A DNA stretch of 64,000 nucleotides. Origin: Acidobacteriota bacterium (GTDB taxonomy: Bacteria; Acidobacteriota; Vicinamibacteria; Vicinamibacterales; UBA2999). The DNA lies in NCBI GenBank assembly GCA_018000455.1, contig JAGNJW010000008.1, forward strand, positions 107,360 through 171,359, read 5' to 3'. Within the stretch, counting starts at the first letter, position 1, and each line of letters starts with the position of its first letter. This document shows positions 16,804-25,565 of this stretch, in pieces. A program made the position numbers and the translations under genes. Under the pieces are notes generated by a model, which searched no databases, had not been told where the DNA came from, and saw only the letters and a list, made by a program, of their open reading frames with translations.

Positions 16804-18241
16804 CGTCGTCTCCGTCGAACTGTCGCAGGAAGCCGGGGTTCTTCACGGCCAACTCGCCGTAGATCTCGAGGCAGGTGTGCGTCCAACCGCGAATCCAGTC
16901 GCAGTAGTGCAGGTTGGGCTGCGCCGTCGATCCGTAGCGCGTGTGCGCCTCGTGATAGCAGCCGCCGCCGCAGATCGGGCGGGCCCAGCAGGTGGCGCAG
17001 TCGGTCTTGTTGCTGATGTGGTGCTGGTCGAGAAACGTCGCCTGCTTCGTCCGGTCGATGCCCTCGCTGAGCGAGCCGAAGCGGTGGTTCTCGGAGCCCG
17101 CGAAGCGATGGCACAGCGACACCTCGCCGTCGGTGGCCACGCCGAGCAGGCCGATGCCGGCGCCGCACGGGTAGGCCTTGGCGTGGCCCACATGAATTTC
17201 CTGCAGGGTCTCGCGCACGTTCGAAAACCCGTGATGCTTGTTCTGCAGCGACGCCTCGAGGAACTCGGCGGCAAGCTCGCGAAACTGCTCGAGCAGGTGG
17301 TCGTAGCCGGGGCCGGCCTCGAGCGCGTGATCGCGCTGCGGGGCGGTGGTGACCGGCGCGAAACCCACTTCCCAGAAGCCGATGTCCTCGAACAGGTGCT
17401 TGTAGATGCGCTTCACGTCGAGTGTTTGCTTGGTCAGCGTCACGCGGGCGCCGATCGGGCGCTTCGTGTGACGCGCCAGCAGCGCCTTGATCTTCGGCGC
17501 AGCGATGTCGTAGCTGCCCTTGCCGTTGCTGAAGACGCGGAACTTGTCCTGGATCTCCTGCGGGCCGTCGATCGAGATGGTGACGCCGATGCGCTCCTCG
17601 GCCAAGAAGTCGATGACGTCGGGCTGCAGCAGCGTGGCGTTGGTCGTGAGGCTGAAGTCGATGTCGCGGTTCTGCGCCTTGGCGGTCTCGCGGGCGTAGG
17701 CCACCGTGGACTTCAGCACCTTGAAGTTCATCAGCGTCTCGCCGCCGAAGAACGTGATGTGCGCCGTCTTCCCGGGCGCGCTCTCACGCAATGCGAGATC
17801 GACGGCCGACCGGGCCGTCTCGTCGCTCATGAACTTGGGCTGCGTGCCGTTCTCGGTGTCGACGATCTTGTCTTCGCCGTACTCGTAGCAGTACTCGCAC
17901 GCCAGGTTGCACTGGTTGGTGACGTTGACCACCAGCGTCTGGATCGGCATCGGCCTGAGCGGGATGATCTTCGGTGCCGGCGCCTTGACCGCGATGTCGC
18001 CGATGGCGCGGATGCGGTGCAGCTCCGTTACCGAGTCTTTCACCGCCGCCTCGCCGAAGCGCGGCGCGAGCATCGTCAGCAGTTCCTCGGCGGCGTGCGG
18101 GCGCGCCTTCAGCAGCTCGACGACCGCGGTGGAGCAGTCGTCGAAGGCGAACACGGCCGCGCTCGGCACCATGTAGGCGAAACGCTGCCCCGAGGCGTCG
18201 AAGGTGTGGAACTCACCGATGCCGAGCTGGCTTCCGGTCAA
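16781..18241 (-). CDS. qhpD: QhpD-like radical SAM/SPASM enzyme forming thioether cross-links
   Basis: A 486-residue radical SAM enzyme. The cluster that binds S-adenosylmethionine is CNLACEYC, followed by FFGGETLMN. The C-terminal SPASM-type region carries the cysteines for auxiliary Fe-S clusters (YPCGAG, LCHRF, CATCWARPICGGGC, YCDW). QhpD of Paracoccus builds the three Cys-Asp/Glu thioether bonds in QhpC in the cytosol. The reading frame is open to 18352 inside qhpA. I chose TTG 18241, which overlaps the qhpA stop (TTGA) and gives a length near the 476 residues I recall for the Paracoccus protein; an ATG about 22 codons further in is an alternative. Its end overlaps qhpC. Confidence 0.93.
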   Translation of the reverse strand: MTGSQLGIGEFHTFDASGQRFAYMVPSAAVFAFDDCSTAVVELLKARPHAAEELLTMLAPRFGEAAVKDSVTELHRIRAIGDIAVKAPAPKIIPLRPMPIQTLVVNVTNQCNLACEYCYEYGEDKIVDTENGTQPKFMSDETARSAVDLALRESAPGKTAHITFFGGETLMNFKVLKSTVAYARETAKAQNRDIDFSLTTNATLLQPDVIDFLAEERIGVTISIDGPQEIQDKFRVFSNGKGSYDIAAPKIKALLARHTKRPIGARVTLTKQTLDVKRIYKHLFEDIGFWEVGFAPVTTAPQRDHALEAGPGYDHLLEQFRELAAEFLEASLQNKHHGFSNVRETLQEIHVGHAKAYPCGAGIGLLGVATDGEVSLCHRFAGSENHRFGSLSEGIDRTKQATFLDQHHISNKTDCATCWARPICGGGCYHEAHTRYGSTAQPNLHYCDWIRGWTHTCLEIYGELAVKNPGFLRQFDGDDDEAPQRH

Positions 18242-19950
18242 GGCGTCACCGTGGGATCGAACTTCATGTAGAGCGGCGCGGTGACGAGCAGATGCGAGCG
18301 GCCCTTGAGAGCCGCCGAGGCGCCAGGCGGCGTGTAGCTCGCCACGATCCACACATCGCCCATATTGTTGCGCTCGCCCTTGCGCTGCGGGTTGGGACCA
18401 TCCAGGTTCGGGGTGAAGACGCTGGTGGCGGCGTCGATGGCGCCGACGAACTTGATGTCCTCGTCGTCGAACGTGGCCTTGTACTCCTCGACGGCCCAGG
18501 TCGCGGCGACCGCGTCGAGCTTCAGATCGTCGTCGGTGCCAGGCTTCTTGTCGGGGCCGTTGTTGTAGGCCCAGGCATCGAAGCGGGCCAGCATCTTCGG
18601 GAACACCACGCCGCCCACCCGCGCCATGTTCCAGGACGGCGTGACGCGCAGGGCGTCGACCTTGTCGTAGATGGTGAGGGCGCCCGGCTTCACCGCACCC
18701 GCGACGACCAGCGTGCGCGGTCCGACGGCCGCCGCGGCCGCCACGTCGATTGTCGCGGTGATGACGTCGCCGGCGATGCTCGCGGCCGAGACGGTCACCC
18801 CGGGCCCGAGGTCGAGATCGCGCGGCGCGAACGAGGCCGGCGGATTGGCGACGTAGATCTTGAGGGCCTGGCCGGTGGCGCCCGTCTTGAGCGCCGTGTG
18901 GTCGAGACCCATCACCGTCAGCGCGCTGCCGGCGCGGTGGAGCGTGACGTCGAGGCCGAGCTCGTCATAGCCCCCAGTGAACCAGCGGCCGGAGATCGCG
19001 CTCCAGTCGGGCTCGATGAGCATCACCTCGCGGAGCGCCGAGGCGTCGGCGCCCCCCACCGTGGAGCGCCCGCGCCACTGGAAGCCCGTATAGACCGACA
19101 CGCGGCCCGCCCGTGACACCTGCTCGCCGCTGCGCGCGTAGGTATAGGTGGTGGTGGTCGTGAACTCGTCGGTGCTGCCGGCCACCGGCGCCACGACGAC
19201 CTTGCCGTAGACCGGTCCCTTGCTCGTCTCCCAGCCGGCCACCGTCCACGTGCCGTCGATGCGCGCCGGGCGCATCGATCCGCTCCAGGCCGCCCATTCC
19301 TTGGTCTTCAGTGGGAAGGTCTCGGCCAGGAAGTCCGCGGCCTTCTCGGATGGGTGCCTGAGATCCGGCGGACGGCCGGAGGCGTCGCGCTCGGTCGGTG
19401 CCGGTCCCATGCGCCGGAAGACCTGACGGTCGATGATCGGGTACCAGCCGCGGTGCATCGCGATGAGCAGGTTCCACTCCTGCTTGGTGCGCCGCTGGCC
19501 GAGGATGCGGCCGAGCGCGTGGCACGCGTCGCAGGTGCCGTTGAGCGCCTCGGACTTGAACTCCTCGTCGCCGAGGCGCCGTTCCACTTCATAGGACGAA
19601 GCGCGCGCTTCGTCGGGCGCCAGCCCGTGGCTGTTCGAGAGCGACTTGACGACGGCGCGTGCCGTCTGCGCATCGATCTTCACGTTGTTGAGCGCCATCA
19701 TGCGGGTGATGGTGCGTTCCCAGCCCTCGGGAGTCGTGCGGCGGAACGAGATGCGCGAGAGCTGCTGCGAGTCGTCCGGGCGGTGGCAGCCAGAGCACGC
19801 CTTGACGACGACCTGGTCGGTCACCGGGATGCCGGCCTCGGGTTTGGCTGGGGCAGCCGGCGCCTGGGCCGACGGCTGGGCCGACAGCATCAGGGCCATG
19901 GCCCAGGCGGATGACAGAGCCAGTGCGGACACACGTTGGGTCTTGGCCAT
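18238..19950 (-). CDS. qhpA: Quinohemoprotein amine dehydrogenase alpha subunit (dihaem)
   Basis: A 570-residue exported protein with signal peptide (core VSALALSSAWAMALML, cleavage near AQPSAQA). Two c-type haem sites are visible: CSGCH at residues 52-56 and CDACH at 140-144. The rest is beta-rich, as expected for the three barrel-like domains of the alpha subunit. The haems take electrons from the CTQ cofactor of the gamma subunit and pass them to an external acceptor in the periplasm. ATG 19950 begins the signal peptide; an in-frame GTG at 19974 lies directly after the qhpG stop and is possible. It is the second gene of the operon. Confidence 0.93.
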   Translation of the reverse strand: MAKTQRVSALALSSAWAMALMLSAQPSAQAPAAPAKPEAGIPVTDQVVVKACSGCHRPDDSQQLSRISFRRTTPEGWERTITRMMALNNVKIDAQTARAVVKSLSNSHGLAPDEARASSYEVERRLGDEEFKSEALNGTCDACHALGRILGQRRTKQEWNLLIAMHRGWYPIIDRQVFRRMGPAPTERDASGRPPDLRHPSEKAADFLAETFPLKTKEWAAWSGSMRPARIDGTWTVAGWETSKGPVYGKVVVAPVAGSTDEFTTTTTYTYARSGEQVSRAGRVSVYTGFQWRGRSTVGGADASALREVMLIEPDWSAISGRWFTGGYDELGLDVTLHRAGSALTVMGLDHTALKTGATGQALKIYVANPPASFAPRDLDLGPGVTVSAASIAGDVITATIDVAAAAAVGPRTLVVAGAVKPGALTIYDKVDALRVTPSWNMARVGGVVFPKMLARFDAWAYNNGPDKKPGTDDDLKLDAVAATWAVEEYKATFDDEDIKFVGAIDAATSVFTPNLDGPNPQRKGERNNMGDVWIVASYTPPGASAALKGRSHLLVTAPLYMKFDPTVTP

Positions 19951-19975
19951 GATTAGGAGGCACTGTTGTAGCACT

Positions 19976-21382
19976 TCACACGCCGAGAAGCCAGCCTCTG
20001 GCCACCGCCGTGGCGAGCGTTTTCAGGAAGGTGGGCAGGTCGACTTTGCCGCTGGCGCGCCCGTATGCCTCGAAGAGATCCGGCACCGCCGACACCCCTG
20101 GTACGAGGCGTGACAACGCCACCACATCCACCCCATCGAGGTAGCGCAGGCCCTCGGGGATGGACGGCGTGACGAGACGCTCCTCGAGCACGATCGTGCG
20201 TTCGGTGAGCGCCGGACGAGCGGCCAGCGTGACCGCGGGCGACAGGCGCAGCGTCAGGCGGTCGGCAGCCCGGATGCGGTCGTAGGCCCCGAGCACCGCT
20301 GCCCGGTCATCGACGGGTGCCGGGGCGCCGCGCTCGGCCCAGAACGGATGGTCGGGAGCAGTCGTACCGTCGAGCAGGAAGCGGCGGGTGAGCGAGAGGA
20401 ACTGGCCGTAAGTGGCGCGTTCGCGGGCGGCGAAGAACTCGAAGGCGGTGGCGGCGAGCGCTGGCTGGCCGAGCGCCGTGTTCACGGCCACGGCCGCCAG
20501 CCACCCAGACGCCATCGCCTTTTTCACGCCCGCCGAGGACAGCGGGTCCACGAAACAGCCGGCATCTCCGGCCAGCAGCCAGTCGTCGCCGGTCATCTGC
20601 TCGGCGACGTAGAGCGAGGCGTCCCAGCCCGTCGGGCCGTCGACGAGTTCAGATCCGCGAAAGAGCGCCGCCAAGTGGACCATTTTGGCGATCTCGGCCA
20701 GATACACGCCGCGGGCGCCTTCGCCCTTGGCCAAACGGGTGGTTTGCGGGTCCACCATCACCGCCAGCGCCCGCGTGTCGGCCGAGACCGGCACCGACCA
20801 GCCCCAGCCGTCACCGTACGACTCGAGCAGCGTGTGCGACGGGTCGGGCAGCGGCCAGGCGCCGGAGCGGCGCCACCGGCCGACGAGCGCCACGGTGCGA
20901 TGGCCCGGCTCGTAGCGCCGGCGCCCGCGCGGCCGCGCCAGCACGCCGGCGCGGCCGGTGGCATCGATGCGCAGCCGGGCCGGCCAGGCCAGCACGTCCT
21001 CAGCGCTCAGCGTGGCCCGCTGCACCCGCGCTCCGGCCGCTGCGACCGCCTGCAGCATCACCTCACTCAGCCGTCCGGTCGTGGCCTGCCAGCCGTGCTG
21101 GCCGTCGGCGAACGGCTCGATCCGCTCCGACCCGCCCCACCACACGGTATGGCCGTGGCTGTGCACGAAGCCGGCCCCGTCGATGGCCGGCGAAATCCCC
21201 ATCAGGTCGAAAAACTTCCGACAGGACGGCGTGAGCGACTCTGGAAGCTCAGGCTCCCCGCCACTCGGCCTGGCCACGACCAGCACGTCGCGCCCCCACA
21301 ACGCCAGCAGCCGGGCTGCGGTTGCCGCTGCCGGGCCGCCTCCCACCACCAGCACTTCGCAGGTCGACGGCGTAACGGGCAT
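19976..21382 (-). CDS. qhpG: QhpG-like FAD-dependent monooxygenase
   Basis: A 468-residue flavoprotein. The FAD-binding motif VLVVGGGPAAATAARLLA is at residues 10-27, and the second FAD motif LLAGDAGCFVDPLSSAG contains Asp273. In Paracoccus, QhpG dihydroxylates the tryptophan of QhpC on the way to the quinone cofactor. The sequence resembles tryptophan halogenase/geranylgeranyl reductase-type flavoproteins, so outside this operon it would be hard to name. It is the first gene of the minus-strand operon. Only 23 bp separate its ATG from a divergent gene, so its promoter must lie in that gap or inside the neighbour. Confidence 0.88.
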   Translation of the reverse strand: MPVTPSTCEVLVVGGGPAAATAARLLALWGRDVLVVARPSGGEPELPESLTPSCRKFFDLMGISPAIDGAGFVHSHGHTVWWGGSERIEPFADGQHGWQATTGRLSEVMLQAVAAAGARVQRATLSAEDVLAWPARLRIDATGRAGVLARPRGRRRYEPGHRTVALVGRWRRSGAWPLPDPSHTLLESYGDGWGWSVPVSADTRALAVMVDPQTTRLAKGEGARGVYLAEIAKMVHLAALFRGSELVDGPTGWDASLYVAEQMTGDDWLLAGDAGCFVDPLSSAGVKKAMASGWLAAVAVNTALGQPALAATAFEFFAARERATYGQFLSLTRRFLLDGTTAPDHPFWAERGAPAPVDDRAAVLGAYDRIRAADRLTLRLSPAVTLAARPALTERTIVLEERLVTPSIPEGLRYLDGVDVVALSRLVPGVSAVPDLFEAYGRASGKVDLPTFLKTLATAVARGWLLGV

Positions 21383-21405
21383 GGCTGTTGCTAGAATAGC
21401 CGACG

Positions 21406-21879
21406 ATGTTCCGCCGGTCGGTCCTCGGCGTCGGCGCCCTCGTGGGCGGATTCCACCTCTGGCTGCTCGGTCAGCAGGCGTGGAGTGGACAGCTTGCGGA
21501 ACCCGACGTCATCGTGCGCTGGCTGGCGGCCCTGGCCCTGGCCGGCGGACTGCTGACCCTGAAGCGGCGCGGGCATTCGCTCTTCGGTCGTCGCGCCGTG
21601 GCCATGTGGGTGCTGGCGGCGCTGCTCCACGGGCCCGCGTTCGGCAACGACCGCGACGGCTTCGCCACACCGGCCCTGCCGGAAGTCGTGGTCACGGTCG
21701 CGCAAGCTGCGGCGGCAATCGCTGCCGTCGGACTGGCGCTGCTGGCACTCTTCGCGCTGACGCTTTGGTCCGCGCCTGTCGCCGCCGGTCTCGTGTTGGC
21801 GGCCTCGCCACTGCACGCCGGCCCGGCCGCCGCTCTTCGCACGCCGGGGCGCCTGCCCCGCCCGCCTCCGCGCTCGTAA
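21406..21879 (+). CDS. Small membrane protein of unknown function
   Basis: A 157-residue hydrophobic protein with about four predicted membrane spans (for example GVGALVGGFHLWLL and AAIAAVGLALLALFALTLW) and an Ala/Pro/Arg-rich tail. I do not recognise a family. It is divergent from qhpG with only 23 bp between the start codons and lies 102 bp before a TonB receptor on the same strand. It may belong to the receptor transcript. The high GC content keeps other frames open too, so I hold this gene with moderate confidence. Confidence 0.6.
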   Translation: MFRRSVLGVGALVGGFHLWLLGQQAWSGQLAEPDVIVRWLAALALAGGLLTLKRRGHSLFGRRAVAMWVLAALLHGPAFGNDRDGFATPALPEVVVTVAQAAAAIAAVGLALLALFALTLWSAPVAAGLVLAASPLHAGPAAALRTPGRLPRPPPRS

Positions 21880-21920
21880 ACCGCCACCAGTTTCCCGTTG
21901 TTCGGCTGGTTGACGCCAGT

Positions 21921-21954
21921 CGCCGTCCCGGTTCCACCGGCAGAGGCGACGGCG
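21921..21954 (+). promoter_or_regulatory. Inverted repeat in the leader of the TonB receptor gene
   Basis: Between the membrane protein and the receptor gene there is a stem of CGCCGTC (21921-21927) with GACGGCG (21948-21954). It encloses an inner CCGG/CCGG stem (21928-21931 with 21937-21940, loop TTCCA) and a 7-base bulge at 21941-21947. It ends 27 bases before the ATG, just upstream of the GGAG ribosome site. It may affect translation; I could not match it to a known riboswitch class. Confidence 0.4.
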
Positions 21955-21981
21955 TCGGTTTTCGCTTTGCGGAGTTGAGTC

Positions 21982-24618
21982 ATGCCTACGCGAGTTCTCG
22001 CAGTTCTTGCCGCCCTGTTGTTGTCGGCGCTGCCGGCGTCTGCCGCCACCGTGCGCGGCCTTGTCACTGACACCACCGGCGCACCACTACCCGATGCGCG
22101 CGTCGTCGTGCGGGATGTGGCCTCGGGCCGGGAGGCGGAAGGCCGGACCGGGGCCGATGGCCGCTTCGAAGTCACCACCATCGGTGCCGGCACGTTCCTC
22201 GTGATCGTCGAACGCGCCTCGTTCGCCGAAGTGGCCCGCACCATCACCTTCGACTCGGCCGAGGCCTCGATCGAGTTGCCGATCTCGCTCGAGCTCGGCT
22301 CCTTCGCCAGCGCGGTGAGCGTCACCGCGGCGCGGGCCGAACGCGAGATCAAGCAGATCCCGCTGCACGTCGAGACCATGGGCGAGGCCGCGCTCACGCA
22401 AGCCAATCCGCTCTCGGCCGGCGATGCGCTCGCCCGGGCCCCGAACGTGACGCAGGTTGGCAACGGTCCCTTCGGCGTGCGGCCCCGTCTGCGCGGGCTC
22501 GATTCGACCCGCATGCTCGTGCTCGTCGACGGCGAGCGGCTCAACACCGCCCGTCAGGCCACCGATCGCACCGGGGCCGAAGTGGGCCTCATTCCAATGG
22601 AGAGCATCAGCCGCATCGAGGTGGTCAACGGCGCCGGCACGCTGCTCTACGGGTCGGACGCGCTGGCCGGTACCGTGAACATCGTCACCAACGAGCCGAC
22701 GTTCTCGCCGTCCGCGCAGTGGATCTACGGTGCCACCGGCTACTACAGCTCGAACGAAGACGGCCGCCGCGGCAGCGTCACCATCGGCACCACGGCGCCG
22801 CGCTACGCCTTCCGTGTTCAGGCCGGGGCCGAAGACTACGGCAACTACAAGGCCGGTGCCCTCGACGTCGAAGACACGCGGCAGTTCGTCACCTCGGGGC
22901 AGATCAACCCGGCCGATACCATCGACGACAACTTCGGGTTCGCCTTCAACGCCTTTCCCGATCCCTTCAATGCGCCCTACGTGCGCACCGACAACACGGT
23001 GCTCAACTCGCAAGCGAAAGGGCGGTTCCTCAACGCCACCGGCCTCGTGCGGCTCGGCGACAACCGGCGGGTGCGCGTGCGCTACCAGGGCCGGCGCGTC
23101 GAAGACATCGGCTTCCCCGACTTCGCCTCGCCCTATTTCTTCAACGCCACGTCGCTGCCCTCGAGCAACCTCGACAAGATCTCGGCGCGCTACGAAGCAC
23201 AGGCCGTCACGCCGTGGCTCGCCAACCTGTCGCTGACCGCCTACTACCAGCGCGTCGAGCGGCTGCTCAAGAACACGCTGCCGGTGCAGTTTCCGGCACC
23301 GACGCCGATGGCGTTCTTTCCGATCAGCGTCATGCGCCTCTCGATCGTCTCCGAGACTGAGCAGCGCGTCTGGACGCCGGGTATCGATCTGCAGGCGGTC
23401 ATCACGCCCGCGAAGAACCATGTAGTCACGACCGGCGCGACCTTCTACCGCGATCGCAGCAGCGACCGCCGGCTCACCTCCACCACCACGTCGATGATCG
23501 GGCAGGTCGCACTCGGTGCGCGTGGTCCGGCGGCGGTCGTGTTCCCCGCACCCATACAGCTCGGCCCGCCCTCGACGGCGCGTCCGGTGCGGGTGCCGAA
23601 CGCGGCCTTCCGCGACATTGCCGTCTTCGCCCAGGACGAGTGGCGCCTGGCGCCCCGGCTGTCGGTCATCGGCGGGGTGCGCGGCGACTTCTACAACGTC
23701 AGTTCCGAGAACACGCCTGGCTACAACGTCGGGCCCGTGGTGGCCGGTGCCGTGCCGGCGATCGATCCGTCGACACTCCCGGACGTGAACGGCGAGTCGA
23801 TCGGACGCCGGGCCCTTACCGGCGACGTGGGCGTCGTTTACAACCCGGGCGGCCAGGTGAACCCGTTCATTCGCCTCGGCCGCAGCTACCGCCATCCAAA
23901 TCTCGAAGAGCTGCTCTTTGCCGGGCCGGCTACGGCCGGCAGCATCGCCCCGAGCATCAAGGTCAAGCCCGAGACGGGCACCAACTTCGACATCGGCACC
24001 AAGTTCAACGCCGGCCGCGTTTCCGGCGGCGTCTACGCGTTCGTCAACCAGTACTCGAACTTCATCTCGCAGGAGTTCGTGGCCACGACGCCGTCCGGCC
24101 CGCTGGCCCAGGCCATCAACTTCGGCGATGTCCGCATCCAGGGCCTCGAGTTCTCGCTCGACGCGCCGATCGTCACGCCCTACGGCGTGTGGTCGGTCAG
24201 CGGTTCGGGCGCCCTCACGCGTGGCACGATCCTCGAAGGCATCGGCCCGAACGGGCTCGTGCTCGACGATTCGCCGGCCGACAACATCACGCCCTCGAAG
24301 CTCGTCGGCGCACTGCGCTACTCCGAGACGAGGGGCCGCTGGTGGGTGGAGTACGGCGTGCGCACGCAGACCGATGTCGACCGCGTGGCGCTGACGCTGC
24401 TCAAGTCGCCGTTCCTCATTCCGCAGGACCTGCTCTCGCTCGACGGCTTCACGGTGCAGCGCCTCGCCTGGGGCGTCAACCTCTCGCGAGCCCGCGAGCG
24501 CGTCGGGGTCACCTTCGCCATCGAGAACCTGGCCAACACCTACTACCGCGACCATTTCCAGTTCGCGCCGTCGCGCGGCCGGAGCTTCACGGTTGGCCTC
24601 AACATCGGGGCGTTCTAG
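21982..24618 (+). CDS. TonB-dependent outer-membrane receptor with N-terminal carboxypeptidase-regulatory-like domain
   Basis: An 878-residue receptor. A signal peptide (LAVLAALLLSALPASA) is followed by a carboxypeptidase-regulatory-like domain (residues ~22-110, TVRGLVTDTTGAPLPDARV), a plug domain (~120-240, with RGLDSTRMLVLVDGERLN and LLYGSDALAGTVNIVT) and a long beta-barrel ending in the typical terminal phenylalanine (NIGAF). The plug pattern resembles siderophore, vitamin B12 or metal receptors. It follows GGAG 8 bases before the ATG. It lies divergent from the qhp operon; a link to amine, copper or haem supply is possible but unproved. The ligand cannot be read from sequence. Confidence 0.93.
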   Translation: MPTRVLAVLAALLLSALPASAATVRGLVTDTTGAPLPDARVVVRDVASGREAEGRTGADGRFEVTTIGAGTFLVIVERASFAEVARTITFDSAEASIELPISLELGSFASAVSVTAARAEREIKQIPLHVETMGEAALTQANPLSAGDALARAPNVTQVGNGPFGVRPRLRGLDSTRMLVLVDGERLNTARQATDRTGAEVGLIPMESISRIEVVNGAGTLLYGSDALAGTVNIVTNEPTFSPSAQWIYGATGYYSSNEDGRRGSVTIGTTAPRYAFRVQAGAEDYGNYKAGALDVEDTRQFVTSGQINPADTIDDNFGFAFNAFPDPFNAPYVRTDNTVLNSQAKGRFLNATGLVRLGDNRRVRVRYQGRRVEDIGFPDFASPYFFNATSLPSSNLDKISARYEAQAVTPWLANLSLTAYYQRVERLLKNTLPVQFPAPTPMAFFPISVMRLSIVSETEQRVWTPGIDLQAVITPAKNHVVTTGATFYRDRSSDRRLTSTTTSMIGQVALGARGPAAVVFPAPIQLGPPSTARPVRVPNAAFRDIAVFAQDEWRLAPRLSVIGGVRGDFYNVSSENTPGYNVGPVVAGAVPAIDPSTLPDVNGESIGRRALTGDVGVVYNPGGQVNPFIRLGRSYRHPNLEELLFAGPATAGSIAPSIKVKPETGTNFDIGTKFNAGRVSGGVYAFVNQYSNFISQEFVATTPSGPLAQAINFGDVRIQGLEFSLDAPIVTPYGVWSVSGSGALTRGTILEGIGPNGLVLDDSPADNITPSKLVGALRYSETRGRWWVEYGVRTQTDVDRVALTLLKSPFLIPQDLLSLDGFTVQRLAWGVNLSRARERVGVTFAIENLANTYYRDHFQFAPSRGRSFTVGLNIGAF

Positions 24619-24686
24619 CCACGCCGGACACGAGACCCGCCGGGATCAGGACGTGAGCCCCGGTCCCGGCCATCGAGGAGTTACGC

Positions 24687-25400
24687 ATGAGCTCGTCCGC
24701 CGTTCATTTCATTCCGATTCTCACGACCCTGCTGGCGGTGCCGTTCTCGCTCGAGATCTACCGCCGCTATCGGAAGTTTCCCGAGCGGCTCCACCTGCTG
24801 TGGTGGGCGCTCGGCATCGCCACCTACGGCATCGGCACGCTGACCGAGTCGTTGACGACGCTCGTCGGCTGGCAGGAGCCGATCTTCCGCGCGTGGTACG
24901 TGTCGGGCGCGCTGCTCGGCGCCGCGCCGCTCGCCCAGGGCACGGTCTACCTGATGCTGTCGCGCAAGGTGGCGCACGCGCTCACGGTGCTGCTCATCGC
25001 CTACGTCGCGGTGGCGTCGGTGGCGGTGTATCTCTCGCCCATCAACTACGCCGTCGTCGAGACGCACCGCCTGAGCGGCAGCGTGTTCGGGTGGCAGTGG
25101 GTGCGGATGTTCAGCCCGCTCGTGAACCTCTACGCCGTGGTGTTCCTCATCGGCGGGGCCATCCTGTCGGCGCTGCGCTACAGCGCCGACCCGGCAACGC
25201 GGCATCGCATGTGGGCGAACGTGTTCATCGCCGTCGGGGCGATCCTGCCCGGCATCGGCGGCACGGCCACGCGCATGGGGCACGTGGAGGTGCTCTACGT
25301 GACCGAACTCGCGGGCATGCTGCTGACGTGGACGGGCTACCGGATGAGCGTGCGGCCGGTGGTGGCGGCGCCGGTGGCGACGAGGGCGGTCACGGCGTAG
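24687..25400 (+). CDS. Multi-spanning membrane protein of unknown function
   Basis: A 237-residue protein with about seven hydrophobic segments, starting IPILTTLLAVPFSLEIY and ending near LAGMLLTWTGYRM. No catalytic motif stands out and I do not recognise a named family. It begins 68 bp after the TonB receptor with GGAG before its ATG, so it may be co-transcribed and serve in the same uptake or sensing process. The C-terminus is an Ala/Val-rich tail. Confidence 0.7.
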   Translation: MSSSAVHFIPILTTLLAVPFSLEIYRRYRKFPERLHLLWWALGIATYGIGTLTESLTTLVGWQEPIFRAWYVSGALLGAAPLAQGTVYLMLSRKVAHALTVLLIAYVAVASVAVYLSPINYAVVETHRLSGSVFGWQWVRMFSPLVNLYAVVFLIGGAILSALRYSADPATRHRMWANVFIAVGAILPGIGGTATRMGHVEVLYVTELAGMLLTWTGYRMSVRPVVAAPVATRAVTA

Positions 25401-25432
25401 TGCGGGCCACCTTGAACACTGCTGGCCTCTCG

Positions 25433-25540
25433 TCACGCCGGGCGCTTACGTGCGCTACGGGCGACCCACTGTGGATTCCACACGATCTTCCGCGCGTGCT
25501 GATCGGGATCTTGGAAGTAGCCGGCGCAGCTACCTGGCGT
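25433..25540 (-). pseudogene. C-terminal remnant of a VOC/glyoxalase-family gene
   Basis: The stretch 25401-25565 between convergent genes has no intact gene. On the minus strand, however, one frame reads AGYFQDPDQHARKIVWNPQW before a TGA at 25433-25435. This matches the last segment of many glyoxalase/VOC proteins (consensus like SGYFADPDGHLWEIAWNP). Changes at the conserved Gly-His-x-Trp-Glu positions (QHARK instead of GHLWE) and the absence of any upstream homology point to a decayed fragment cut off by the DUF1772 gene. The extent toward 25540 is approximate. Confidence 0.55.
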
Positions 25541-25565
25541 GCCTGGGCATCCGCCGCCGCCGACG

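Noticed and set aside
12788..18241. Radical SAM enzyme, subtilisin and ABC exporter read at first as a novel RiPP cluster
   Set aside because: The small peptide matches the QHNDH gamma subunit residue by residue at all cross-link sites, and the flanking genes are its alpha and beta subunits, so it is the known qhp type of system rather than a new RiPP.
21880..21981. Possible cobalamin or other riboswitch before the TonB receptor
   Set aside because: A stem is present, but I find no match to the conserved B12 box or other known aptamer cores, so only a generic hairpin is reported.
22087..24555. An 822-residue open frame on the minus strand opposite the TonB receptor
   Set aside because: Shadow frame produced by codon bias of the receptor gene; low-complexity Arg/Gly/His sequence with no recognisable domain.
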